A DNA stretch of 6,230 nucleotides from Spirochaetales bacterium (GCA_016935715.1 JAFGQJ010000093.1:1-6230), one strand, 5' to 3'. Shown: positions 1 to 5,822, counted from the first letter of the stretch. Numbers and translations: made by a program. Notes: generated from the letters alone by a model not told the origin.

Positions 1-272
1 GCGGTTTGAATGGTGCCGTAGGCGGTCAGCATGATCACAGGGATATCCGGGTAGGTGCCCGCGACGTACTCGAGAAGCTCGATCCCGGATTTCTCCGGCA
101 TTTTCAGATCGGTGATGAGCGCATGATAGTGCTGGGATCTCAGTTTTTCGATGGCCCCGTCCACCGACGACGCGGTGTCGACCTCGTACTTTTTTTCCGA
201 CAGGATTTCACGCATCAGATCGAGCGCGGTCGTGTCGTCGTCAACCAGGAGGATTCGCGGGTTGGTGTTCAT
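1..272 (-). CDS. Response regulator receiver domain, probably NtrC-family (partial, C-terminus off the left edge)
   Basis: The first 90 residues of a two-component response regulator are present and the gene runs off the window. Visible landmarks are the acidic pocket VDDD (residues 10-13), the phospho-acceptor Asp55 in TDLKMPEKSG, and the switch Thr83 in MLTAYGTIQTA. The LTAYGTI.TA stretch is typical of receivers attached to sigma-54 AAA+ activators (NtrC family), but the output domain is not in the window, so that is inference. The start is the ATG at 272; an in-frame GTG lies directly before it. There is no good Shine-Dalgarno, while a perfect TATAAT lies 11 nt upstream of the ATG. The gene has the same direction as the methyltransferase operon and begins 160 nt after it, so it could be its regulator or an independent gene. 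Confidence 0.9.
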   Translation of the reverse strand, partial: MNTNPRILLVDDDTTALDLMREILSEKKYEVDTASSVDGAIEKLRSQHYHALITDLKMPEKSGIELLEYVAGTYPDIPVIMLTAYGTIQT

Positions 273-283
273 CACCGCTGATC

Positions 284-289
284 ATTATA
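284..289 (-). promoter_or_regulatory. TATAAT -10-like box just upstream of the response regulator gene
   Basis: The minus strand carries a perfect TATAAT at 289-284, 11 nt before the ATG at 272. A transcript from it would start about 5 nt before the ATG, giving an almost leaderless mRNA, which would agree with the missing Shine-Dalgarno. No convincing -35 hexamer is seen 16-18 bp upstream, so this may be a chance match. Confidence 0.3.
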
Positions 290-301
290 GTCCGGGGGAA
301 T

Positions 302-322
302 GCAAAAAGGAAGGTCCTTTGC
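302..322. repeat. Imperfect inverted repeat between the MtmB-like gene and the response regulator gene
   Basis: On the plus strand GCAAAAAGG (302-310) and CCTTTGC (316-322) can pair around AAGGT, with two extra A bases bulged. The hairpin is weak and has no U-run directly after it in either direction, so it is not a convincing terminator. It could be an operator for the adjacent regulator gene. The rest of the 273-432 gap shows no reading frame or RNA that I recognise. Confidence 0.25.
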
Positions 323-432
323 TGGTAAGGCCGCAGATCTTGTAGATGTTGGTCGATCAAGCCGCGCCGCACCGTACATCCACTCTCGTGCTGGCCGGAA
401 TCCTGGAGGCGTTCGACCGGGAGCGGGGCGTT

Positions 433-1824
433 TCAGTCCAGGGGCAAACCCTGATCTTTCAGCTCTTCCCGCACCTCTTCGTACAGCTTCCGGTAGCGGG
501 GCAAGGCGGTGTTGGTCTTCAGATCGAACAGAGTCTCGTAGGTTTCCCCGGCCTGGGCATCGCTGAGATGGTTTTCATACTTCTCGAGCAGATAGCGGAC
601 GATGCGATCCGCCGTGCGCCGGTCCATACCCGCTGAGGACTTGCAGACCTCCCCCATCCAGCGGGATTCCAGGGGTGTGCCGTAGTTGCAGGTGTTGCCG
701 ACTACGAACTTCCGGGTTCCCTCGGTGGAGTGGGCACCCATGACCGTGGAGACGATGTGGCCGGCGGCGCTCTCGTACAGGTACTGCCTGGTCCCGGGAC
801 CTGCGGCTGGGTGATCCCCGATAGTTCCGTCCACGATCAGGCGGGTGTTGCGGTTCAGCGCCTGGATGGCGGTGCCGGCGACCCACAGCTGCTTGCGGGT
901 GACCCGGCTCTTGATGCGGGCGTCAACCGTGCCGCAGCGGAAACACACGGCCTTGTGCACGCACACCAGGCCCAGGCTGGCCGCCACCGCCGTGATGGCC
1001 GCTCCTTCCGGGTTCCCGGAAAAGCCGCCGATCACCGAGCTGTGGGTGCCGTGTATCGGCACGCCGTGGGCCAGGGCGAAGGCGCTGCGGTTCAGATCGT
1101 CGTAGGCCACCTTCATCTCGGACATGCCCGTGGATTCCATGTAGTCGCTGCGGCGCAAGCCGTTGCCCTCGTCGAACATGGCGATGGTGGCGCTGCAGGT
1201 GGGGGCGTTGTTGATGGTGATCATGCCCGGTCTGCCCGCCGCCTCCACAGCGCGGCGCAGGATCTCCACGGTCTTTCGGTACTGGTAGATTTCCGAGGGG
1301 GCGCCGGCCACCACCTCGTACTTCCCGTCGATCTTGAGGAGTATGCCGCCCCAGATCCCGTCCACGCAGGCATCCCGGGCACAGCCTTCGTAGATCGTCG
1401 CCATCATCCGCTCGTCGCTGAAGGGAGCGGTCTGGATCCCCGCCACCACCACCGGCTCCTGGCCGTCCTCAACATCCCGGTGGACCATGCGCACCCTGTC
1501 CTGCCCCTGCCCCAGCTCGATGGCCTCGGGACAAGCGGCGATGGCGGCGGTGAGCTCCTCCTCGCTCACCTTGATGACCCGGTGGGTGGTGCTGCAGTAG
1601 GTGCCCTGGCTCAGGTACAGCTCCACGCCGGCTTGATAGAGGCGGTCGGCGATCGTCCCGTCCAGGTCCAGGGGTTTCTCCGGGTCGTAGCGGATCCGGT
1701 ACTTGTTCTGCAGCTCCTGGGTCTTTCGGAACAGGGACATGTCGAACTCCTTCCCTTCGACGAGTGGTCCCTGTTTGCTGCGCAGCAGGATCTCGTGGAA
1801 TGACGGCGCAAGCAAGGGTTTCAC
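433..1824 (-). CDS. MtmB-family (monomethylamine:corrinoid) methyltransferase homologue without pyrrolysine
   Basis: The 463-aa product matches MtmB (about 458 aa) along its whole length. It shares the N-terminal helix region ending ELQNKY (37-42), GTYC.TTHR (74-82), AAGRPGM (195-201), AAGPGT (340-345), RWMGEV...SAG (388-399) and AGETYETLFDLKT (425-437). Classical MtmB is a TIM-barrel enzyme that moves a methyl group from monomethylamine to Co(I) of a corrinoid protein using pyrrolysine, encoded by in-frame UAG two residues after RPGM. Here the frame is open and those positions read Ile-Thr-Ile-Asn-Asn (202-206; codons ATC AAC AAC over 1207-1215). The substrate is therefore uncertain: monomethylamine or another N-methyl compound. 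The GTG start at 1824 overlaps the stop of the corrinoid gene (GTGA), with GGAGGG about 6 nt upstream, and it gives the full family N-terminus. The overlap implies translational coupling. Confidence 0.85.
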   Translation of the reverse strand: MKPLLAPSFHEILLRSKQGPLVEGKEFDMSLFRKTQELQNKYRIRYDPEKPLDLDGTIADRLYQAGVELYLSQGTYCSTTHRVIKVSEEELTAAIAACPEAIELGQGQDRVRMVHRDVEDGQEPVVVAGIQTAPFSDERMMATIYEGCARDACVDGIWGGILLKIDGKYEVVAGAPSEIYQYRKTVEILRRAVEAAGRPGMITINNAPTCSATIAMFDEGNGLRRSDYMESTGMSEMKVAYDDLNRSAFALAHGVPIHGTHSSVIGGFSGNPEGAAITAVAASLGLVCVHKAVCFRCGTVDARIKSRVTRKQLWVAGTAIQALNRNTRLIVDGTIGDHPAAGPGTRQYLYESAAGHIVSTVMGAHSTEGTRKFVVGNTCNYGTPLESRWMGEVCKSSAGMDRRTADRIVRYLLEKYENHLSDAQAGETYETLFDLKTNTALPRYRKLYEEVREELKDQGLPLD

Positions 1825-2507
1825 GACGACCCTCCGGAGGACGCCGAGCGGTCGATTCCGGTGAGGCGCTTGGCGATCTCCACAGCCTCCACCGCGTCCT
1901 TGCCGTAGCCGTCGGAGCCGATCTCATCCGCGTAGCCTCCGGTGACCGGTCCGCCTCCGATCAGAACCCTGTAGTTGTTCCGCTCCCCCAGCTCATGCAG
2001 GAGCTGGATAACCTCCCGCTGGAAGGGCATGGTCGTGGTAAGAAGCGAGGATAGAGCAATGATGTCCGCCTTCTCCGCTTGGGCTTGTCGCACGAACGTC
2101 TCGCTGGGCACATCCACACCCAGATCCACGATCTTGAAACCGTTGGCCTTGAGCAGCATGGCCACGATGTCCTTGCCAATGCTGTGGATGTCGCTCTGCA
2201 CCGTACCAATGACGATGGTTCTTGCACCTATCTGCCCTCCCGTATCCGCCTCCAGGGCCGATTCGAGCAAGCCGGAGACCCGGGCCATCACGTCCCCGGC
2301 CATGACCAGGTGAGGCAGGAATATATCCCCGCTTTCGAACTTGTCCCCAAGCTCCCGAGCCGCCTCGGCGATGGTCTGGTTCATGACTTGGAGCGGATCG
2401 ATACCTTCCGCAATGATCCTGCTGGTGATCTCTTCGGCCCGCTCCTCTCCATAGTCCATGATTGCGGCTATCAGTTCGGCTAGCAGCTGTTCCTCGTTCT
2501 TCGACAC
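1821..2507 (-). CDS. Methyltransferase cognate corrinoid protein (MtmC/MtbC/MttC type)
   Basis: The 228-aa product has the standard two-domain layout. A helical cap domain (about 1-90) carries EGIDPLQVM and LGDKFESGDIFLPHL. A Rossmann-like B12-binding domain (about 93-217) carries D106-x-H108-x-x-G111, whose His is the lower axial cobalt ligand, plus SSLLTTT (153-159) and IGGGPV (183-188). It carries the methyl group as methyl-Co(III) between a substrate methyltransferase and a second, C1-acceptor methyltransferase that is not seen here. It sits between the two methyltransferase-family genes and overlaps the MtmB-like gene by 4 nt, so it is probably the shared partner of both (inference). The start is the GTG at 2507 with AAAGGAG about 9 nt upstream. 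The length is normal for the family. The Ser/Gly-rich last 8 residues look like an unstructured tail. Confidence 0.95.
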   Translation of the reverse strand: MSKNEEQLLAELIAAIMDYGEERAEEITSRIIAEGIDPLQVMNQTIAEAARELGDKFESGDIFLPHLVMAGDVMARVSGLLESALEADTGGQIGARTIVIGTVQSDIHSIGKDIVAMLLKANGFKIVDLGVDVPSETFVRQAQAEKADIIALSSLLTTTMPFQREVIQLLHELGERNNYRVLIGGGPVTGGYADEIGSDGYGKDAVEAVEIAKRLTGIDRSASSGGSS

Positions 2508-2522
2508 GGATCCGTGCTCCTT

Positions 2523-2809
2523 TCATCCGATTCTGTTTGTACGTTTTGGCCAGCCCTGGAAGTGGTCCAGCTGTTCCCGGCCGGACATACACCCCCGGGC
2601 ACCAAAAGTAAGGCAGTTCAGCGCGGCGCAGCGACAGGCGATCTCCAGGCCCTCCGGAAATCGCGATCCCAAGCCAGGGCGTAGAGCCGGGGCAGAAAGA
2701 TCTCCATACGGTCGAATGCTTCTCCGAGCTTGCGGATCGGTCAGGCGACTCCCTCCTCCACCGCTTCGACCCTCCTTGCCGTTGTTTGCTTCCCGGATTT
2801 CCGCTCTCA
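2523..2809 (-). pseudogene. Frame-broken coding remnant between the OCD-family and corrinoid genes (possible sugar-kinase C-terminus)
   Basis: An open frame of 95 codons starts with an ATG at 2810 that overlaps the upstream stop (ATGA). Its first half is low-complexity (Gly-rich) and matches nothing I know. Protein-like sequence appears only by switching frame. The frame of the upstream gene gives KLGEAFDRMEIFLPRLYALA from 2731, and the 95-codon frame continues from about 2648 as ALEIACRCAALNCLTFGAR; a single-base loss near 2650 would join them. The joined text resembles the C-terminal end of PfkB-family carbohydrate kinases (GDAFD..., ALEFA..GAL...GA). The first piece alone also resembles the corrinoid-protein cap (LGDKFESGDIFLPHL in the next gene). 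A TGA at 2742-2740 blocks the upstream frame. It could instead be a genuine unknown small protein. Confidence 0.35.
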
Positions 2810-3826
2810 TAGATCCCGCCCGAATAAACCGAGGGTGCTGCCCACGCCTTTCTCCTGAGCCAGCTTGTATACCTTATGGCAGAGGCACACGTCCTCCACG
2901 GCCATCCCGATCGGGCTGAAGAATACCCGTTCTTCCGGATGCGTGCGCCCCGGCTCATCCCCGCAGACGATCGCACCCATCTCCAGGATATCCTCCCTGC
3001 GGATCTTGCCCTGCTCGATCATCAGGGCGATCACCGGCGTCTCCCGGTGCAGAACGTGATCGATTCCGTCCACTACGACCTTCTCCGAGCTGCTCACCAC
3101 CTCGAACTCCTCCTCCTGATACGAACCCACGGCGGCGAAGAAGCTTCCTCGCTTCATCCAGCGTTCCTTGACTATCGGCTCATCCGCCACCGTGACCGTG
3201 ACCACGATATCCGCCTCCCGTACAGCCTCTTCGGGACTGTTGACGGCGCGCACGCTCAGCCCCCCTCCACCGAACCGCTCGTTCATCTCCACGGCGAATG
3301 ATTCGGCTGTTTCCCGGCGGATGTCGTAGGCCCGCACTTCTTTCAGTTCAGGCAGCACGATCGTCAGGGCTTCCAGCTGTGTCCGGGCCTGCACCCCGGC
3401 TCCGATCATGGCCACGCTCCTGGAGTCGGGTCGAGCCAGGTACTTGGCGCCCACCCCGGTCACCGCCCCGGTGCGCATGGCGCTGAGCAGAGTGCAGTCC
3501 ATGACGGCAAGAGGTACTCCTTTCCAGGCATCGTTGAGGATGAACAGGCCGGTTCCCCGGGGCAGGCGGTGCTCGACGGGATTCCGGGGAAATCCGGCGA
3601 TCCACTTGATGCCGAACACGTCGTACTTCCCGCCGACGTAGGCGGGCATGGCGTTGCATCGGCCGCGCTCCCGCTCTCCCAGATCCAGCACTGTTTTATA
3701 GGGCAGGTTTACCTGTCCCTGGTGATGCAGCCTGAACGCATCTTCCACGGATTCCAGGGCCGTGGCCATGCTCACGCCGGTGGCCTCAACATCTTTCTGA
3801 TTCAGATACAGAAACTCGATGTCCAT
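2807..3826 (-). CDS. Ornithine cyclodeaminase/mu-crystallin family NAD(P)-dependent enzyme
   Basis: The 339-aa product is full length for the OCD/mu-crystallin family (PF02423). Landmarks are the family Lys74 in FGIKWIAGFP, LLSAMRTGAVTGVGAKYLAR (113-132), the dinucleotide-binding GAGVQARTQ (142-150), AAVGSYQ (231-237) and FFSPIGMAVEDV (302-313). Members include ornithine cyclodeaminase, alanine dehydrogenase, ketimine reductases and N-methyl amino acid enzymes. The Asp that serves as catalytic residue in bacterial ornithine cyclodeaminase (Asp228 of the Pseudomonas enzyme, from memory) seems to be Tyr236 here, so true ornithine cyclization is doubtful. The ATG at 3826 follows the MttB-like stop by 3 nt, and GGGAGG lies within the end of that gene. 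Its place between methyltransferase genes suggests that it processes the amine freed by demethylation (inference). Confidence 0.9.
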   Translation of the reverse strand: MDIEFLYLNQKDVEATGVSMATALESVEDAFRLHHQGQVNLPYKTVLDLGERERGRCNAMPAYVGGKYDVFGIKWIAGFPRNPVEHRLPRGTGLFILNDAWKGVPLAVMDCTLLSAMRTGAVTGVGAKYLARPDSRSVAMIGAGVQARTQLEALTIVLPELKEVRAYDIRRETAESFAVEMNERFGGGGLSVRAVNSPEEAVREADIVVTVTVADEPIVKERWMKRGSFFAAVGSYQEEEFEVVSSSEKVVVDGIDHVLHRETPVIALMIEQGKIRREDILEMGAIVCGDEPGRTHPEERVFFSPIGMAVEDVCLCHKVYKLAQEKGVGSTLGLFGRDL

Positions 3827-3829
3827 CGT

Positions 3830-5284
3830 TCAGCCTCCCTTAGCCTCCCGTTTTTCCACATCCCGGATGATCCGTTCCAGCTCGGCCTCCATGGAGGCCG
3901 GCAGGGCTTCGACTGTGTGCTCGGCCAGCAGCTGCGCGACCCGGTTTTGAGCCTGTTCGACCATGCCCCGGCTCCCCCCCTGTTCCCAGCGCTCCCGGGT
4001 CTGTCTGTTGGCTAAAAGGGGCAGGAAGTGTTCGGCCTGCAGGAACTGCATGGTGTGGCGCTGCTTGAGAAAGTGTCCGCCAGGACCGACCGTGTGGATC
4101 ACATCCTCTGCCAGGGTCAGCTCCTCCACCTCTACGCCCTGCAGCACCCGGTAGATGCCGTCGATGATCTCACCGTCCAGCACCAGCCCCTCCTTGCTCA
4201 CCGTGAGGGCTCCCTCCATGGTCCCGGGATAGAAGATTTTGTTCACTCCGCCCAGGGCCGCCATGGTGAGCACCAGGGTCTTCTCGTAGCCGGCCTGAAA
4301 ATCCAGGAGCTTGCTGTCCGTGGCCGAAGCGGTGCCCCGGCAGGGGATCCCGTAGGAATGGGCGATCTGGGCGCTGGCCACGTTGACCAGACCCATCTCC
4401 ACCGCGCCGATGGCGATACGACCAACCCGCATGTCCATGATCGAACCGCAGGTTCCGTACCACACCGGATTGCCCGGATTGGCCAGCTGGATGATCGTAA
4501 TGCCGCTGATCACGTCGGCGGTCTGCTGTGCCAGAAGCCCAGCCAGGGTAACCGGGGAGGTGGCGCCTGCCTGGGGCTCCGAGGTCACGTCGATGGGAAG
4601 CCCGTAGCGGGCGTACTCCAGAGCGCCTTCCACCTGCTCTTTGTCGTGGAGCAGAGGAGCCACGGGATTGTCCGTCGTGAAGGTGTAAGGTTTCTTCCTC
4701 AAGGTTTCTTCGCCACCAGCGATCACCGCCACCATGCGCAGGCAGTCCTCCGCCATGATCCTCTCCCGGGAGGTGGCCTTGATCGGTTTGGCGGAGTTGC
4801 GGACCGATTCCCGATATCCGTAGACATGGGTTGCCCGGATCGGAACTCCTTCGATCTGGGGCATGATGGCTCCGGAGTGAAGCAGGTGGTAGCAGGGAAT
4901 GGCGTCAGCCAGTTTCACCAGGTCCGCCACATCCTGGAGGGTGGTGCGGTGGGTTTTGCCGGTTCGCGCTTCGAAGCAGTTCAGACGGCCGATCATCGGT
5001 TCGATGTGCAGCGTATCGGTGGAAACAACAACGTTGTGTTCCGGATTGCGGGCGTAGATCGTGAAGGAGGAGGGAGCCTGTCGAAGAGCTTCTTCCACGA
5101 CGGCGGAGGGAATCCTGCAGATCATCGTCTCCTCGTCCACCTCCGCCCCGGCCTTGCCGAGCAGCTCCAGGGCCCGGGGTGCTTTGACCTGAACGCCGGT
5201 ACCCCAGAGGATGGAAAGGGCGGTCCGATGGATTTCGTTGATCTGTTCTTCCGAAAGGACCTTGAGCTGGGGTTGAAAGTTCAA
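3830..5284 (-). CDS. MttB/COG5598-family (trimethylamine methyltransferase family) methyltransferase without pyrrolysine
   Basis: With the preferred start the product is 484 aa, normal for the family. It shows the N-terminal LSEEQINEIHRTALSILWGTGV (residues 10-31), YGTCGS (276-281), TDSKLLDFQAGYEK (322-335) and VGPGGHF (399-405). Family members move a methyl group from a quaternary or tertiary amine to a corrinoid protein. Only trimethylamine-type MttB uses pyrrolysine; MtgB (glycine betaine) and relatives lack it. No amber codon interrupts this frame, so a betaine-like quaternary amine is the likelier substrate. The frame stays open to a TTG at 5419 and has an ATG at 5320. The TTG at 5284 is chosen because GGAGG lies 8 nt upstream, it matches the usual family N-terminus, and both upstream starts lie before or inside the predicted promoter. 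It is the first gene of the operon. Confidence 0.9.
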   Translation of the reverse strand: MNFQPQLKVLSEEQINEIHRTALSILWGTGVQVKAPRALELLGKAGAEVDEETMICRIPSAVVEEALRQAPSSFTIYARNPEHNVVVSTDTLHIEPMIGRLNCFEARTGKTHRTTLQDVADLVKLADAIPCYHLLHSGAIMPQIEGVPIRATHVYGYRESVRNSAKPIKATSRERIMAEDCLRMVAVIAGGEETLRKKPYTFTTDNPVAPLLHDKEQVEGALEYARYGLPIDVTSEPQAGATSPVTLAGLLAQQTADVISGITIIQLANPGNPVWYGTCGSIMDMRVGRIAIGAVEMGLVNVASAQIAHSYGIPCRGTASATDSKLLDFQAGYEKTLVLTMAALGGVNKIFYPGTMEGALTVSKEGLVLDGEIIDGIYRVLQGVEVEELTLAEDVIHTVGPGGHFLKQRHTMQFLQAEHFLPLLANRQTRERWEQGGSRGMVEQAQNRVAQLLAEHTVEALPASMEAELERIIRDVEKREAKGG

Positions 5285-5292
5285 ACTGCTTG

Positions 5293-5297
5293 CCTCC
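5293..5297 (-). promoter_or_regulatory. Ribosome binding site deciding a TTG start for the MttB-like gene
   Basis: GGAGG on the minus strand at 5297-5293 is separated by 8 nt from TTG at 5284-5282. The alternative ATG at 5320 has no purine-rich site upstream and overlaps the predicted -10 box. Confidence 0.65.
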
Positions 5298-5315
5298 GAA
5301 GAGTAAAATGGCAGA

Positions 5316-5328
5316 CCCATACTATGGG
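5316..5328. promoter_or_regulatory. Palindrome CCCATA-C-TATGGG over the -10 box (operator candidate)
   Basis: A perfect 6-bp inverted repeat with a 1-nt centre lies on the predicted -10 hexamer, where bound protein would block RNA polymerase. The site alone does not identify its regulator. Confidence 0.4.
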
Positions 5329-5347
5329 GAATGGCTAAGTTCTTCAA
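5319..5347 (-). promoter_or_regulatory. Sigma-70-like promoter of the methyltransferase operon
   Basis: Minus-strand TTGAAG (5347-5342) and TAGTAT (5324-5319) are separated by exactly 17 bp, and each hexamer matches 4 of 6 consensus bases. The predicted transcription start is near 5312, leaving a leader of about 28 nt that contains the GGAGG site and ends at the TTG start. Prediction only. Confidence 0.5.
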
Positions 5348-5360
5348 GATAGTATTCGTG

Positions 5361-5376
5361 GGAACGGGCGTGTTCC
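5361..5376. repeat. Inverted repeat GGAAC-N6-GTTCC upstream of the operon promoter
   Basis: The 5-bp arms at 5361-5365 and 5372-5376 are centred about 57 bp upstream of the predicted transcription start, a position usual for activator sites. It is short and could be chance. Confidence 0.25.
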
Positions 5377-5408
5377 GTGTCTCTCTGTGCTGTTCACCAT
5401 TGCGGATC

Positions 5409-5430
5409 CCCGGAGTCAAACTCCCGGAGT
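5409..5430. repeat. Direct repeat CCCGGAGT x2 with a 14-bp period
   Basis: CCCGGAGT occurs at 5409-5416 and 5423-5430. The same stretch also holds a short inverted repeat, GGAGT-CAA-ACTCC (5412-5424). It lies about 100 bp upstream of the predicted operon start and next to the group II intron remnant. It could be a binding site or nothing. Confidence 0.3.
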
Positions 5431-5448
5431 TGCGTTTCTCAGATTTCC

Positions 5449-5522
5449 ATCAGGTGGGAGGGAGGAGTCTCTCTTCCCGTCCTCCTACACCACCGTACGT
5501 ACGGTTCCGTATACAGCGGTTC
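5449..5522 (-). ncRNA. Group II intron 3' end (domains V and VI), class C-like, truncated
   Basis: On the minus strand, ACCGCTGTA (5520-5512) pairs over 9 positions (two wobbles) with TACGGTGGT. Between them lie a short TACG/CGTA stem, a GAAC loop and a 2-nt CG bulge, which is the domain V fold. The first strand contains CGC (5518-5516), the catalytic triad reported for class C introns. Next come a GTA linker and a domain VI-like hairpin, GGGAAGAG / CTCCTCCC (5478-5461). A candidate branch-point A at 5455 lies about 6 nt before the probable 3' splice site, CCCACCTGAT, ending near 5449. The strongly conserved ACCGYYGTATACGGAACCGTACGTACGGTGGT pattern is familiar from bacterial introns. No reverse transcriptase frame exists upstream on this strand, so only the 3' tip survives. 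Confidence 0.75.
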
Positions 5523-5568
5523 ATGAGCTTCCTATAAACAAAAATGTCGATTCACGAGTGAGACAAGA

Positions 5569-5790
5569 CCTAAACGATCAAAGTAGCTCTTTGGGAAGGC
5601 CTGAGTTCAGCAACTTAAAAGCAACGCGATCGTGGGCTTTCATGTGATTATGCTTCTGTTGATCGTTCATCTGATGTTGGGTTATCGAAGGCTTCGTGAA
5701 ATGGAACGATATAAGGAGGATCCTCTGGTACTTCGGGCCTTGGGATTGAGCCGCCTTTTACGAAGGGGTACGTTCATCACTCAGTCCTTG
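5569..5790 (+). pseudogene. Fragment of an IS transposase (N-terminal part, IS1380/DDE type)
   Basis: The reading frame over about 5620-5757 gives NAIVGFHVIMLLLIVHLMLG followed by YRRLREMERYKEDPLVLRAL and GLSRL. This matches the N-terminal helical part of IS1380-like DDE transposases, which read 'hydrophobic helix, GxRRLRDLDxLRDDPLVxRxLGLxRLPD'. Similarity ends abruptly at about 5758, where the usual LPD.ST.SR motif should follow, and the frame closes at 5824. Upstream, DLNDQSSSLG (from about 5569) lies in another frame and may be the worn N-terminus. No start with a ribosome site, no DDE catalytic domain and no inverted terminal repeats are visible, so this is a dead fragment. Its base composition is AT-richer than the operon. 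Confidence 0.6.
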
Positions 5791-5816
5791 TTCACCGACG
5801 CCGAATGGCATAATAT
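5788..5816 (+). promoter_or_regulatory. Possible promoter of the DUF433 gene, giving a leaderless transcript
   Basis: TTGTTC (5788-5793) and TAATAT (5811-5816) are spaced 17 bp apart, matching 3/6 and 4/6 consensus bases. The predicted start of transcription coincides with the ATG at 5823, which has no Shine-Dalgarno. Weak prediction. Confidence 0.3.
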
Positions 5817-5822
5817 CAATGC

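Noticed and set aside
302..322. Hairpin as intrinsic terminator of the operon
   Set aside because: The stem is short and bulged and no U-run follows directly on either strand; it is kept only as a weak inverted repeat.
730..1803. Long open frame (357 codons) on the plus strand
   Set aside because: It lies antisense to the MtmB-like gene in GC-rich DNA; its translation is His/Gly/Ala-rich without domain-like motifs.
2508..2806. Possible cobalamin riboswitch or pyrrolysine tRNA in the gap before the corrinoid gene
   Set aside because: No B12-box-like sequence and no tRNA-like cloverleaf was found by eye; protein-like remnants explain the region better.
1993..2976. Open frame (327 codons) on the minus strand across the OCD, remnant and corrinoid regions
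   Set aside because: It crosses two well-supported genes in a third frame and its translation shows no family features.
4028..5338. Long open frame (436 codons) on the plus strand
   Set aside because: Antisense shadow of the MttB-like gene, with no recognisable family motif.
5320..5419. N-terminal extension of the MttB-like protein from TTG 5419 or ATG 5320
   Set aside because: The extra 36-12 residues do not resemble the family N-terminus, lack ribosome sites, and lie before or within the predicted promoter.
5387..5647. Plus-strand open frame across the intron tip and IS region
   Set aside because: It runs through the structured group II RNA on the opposite strand and has no coherent protein signature, except a possible worn transposase N-terminus near 5569-5620.
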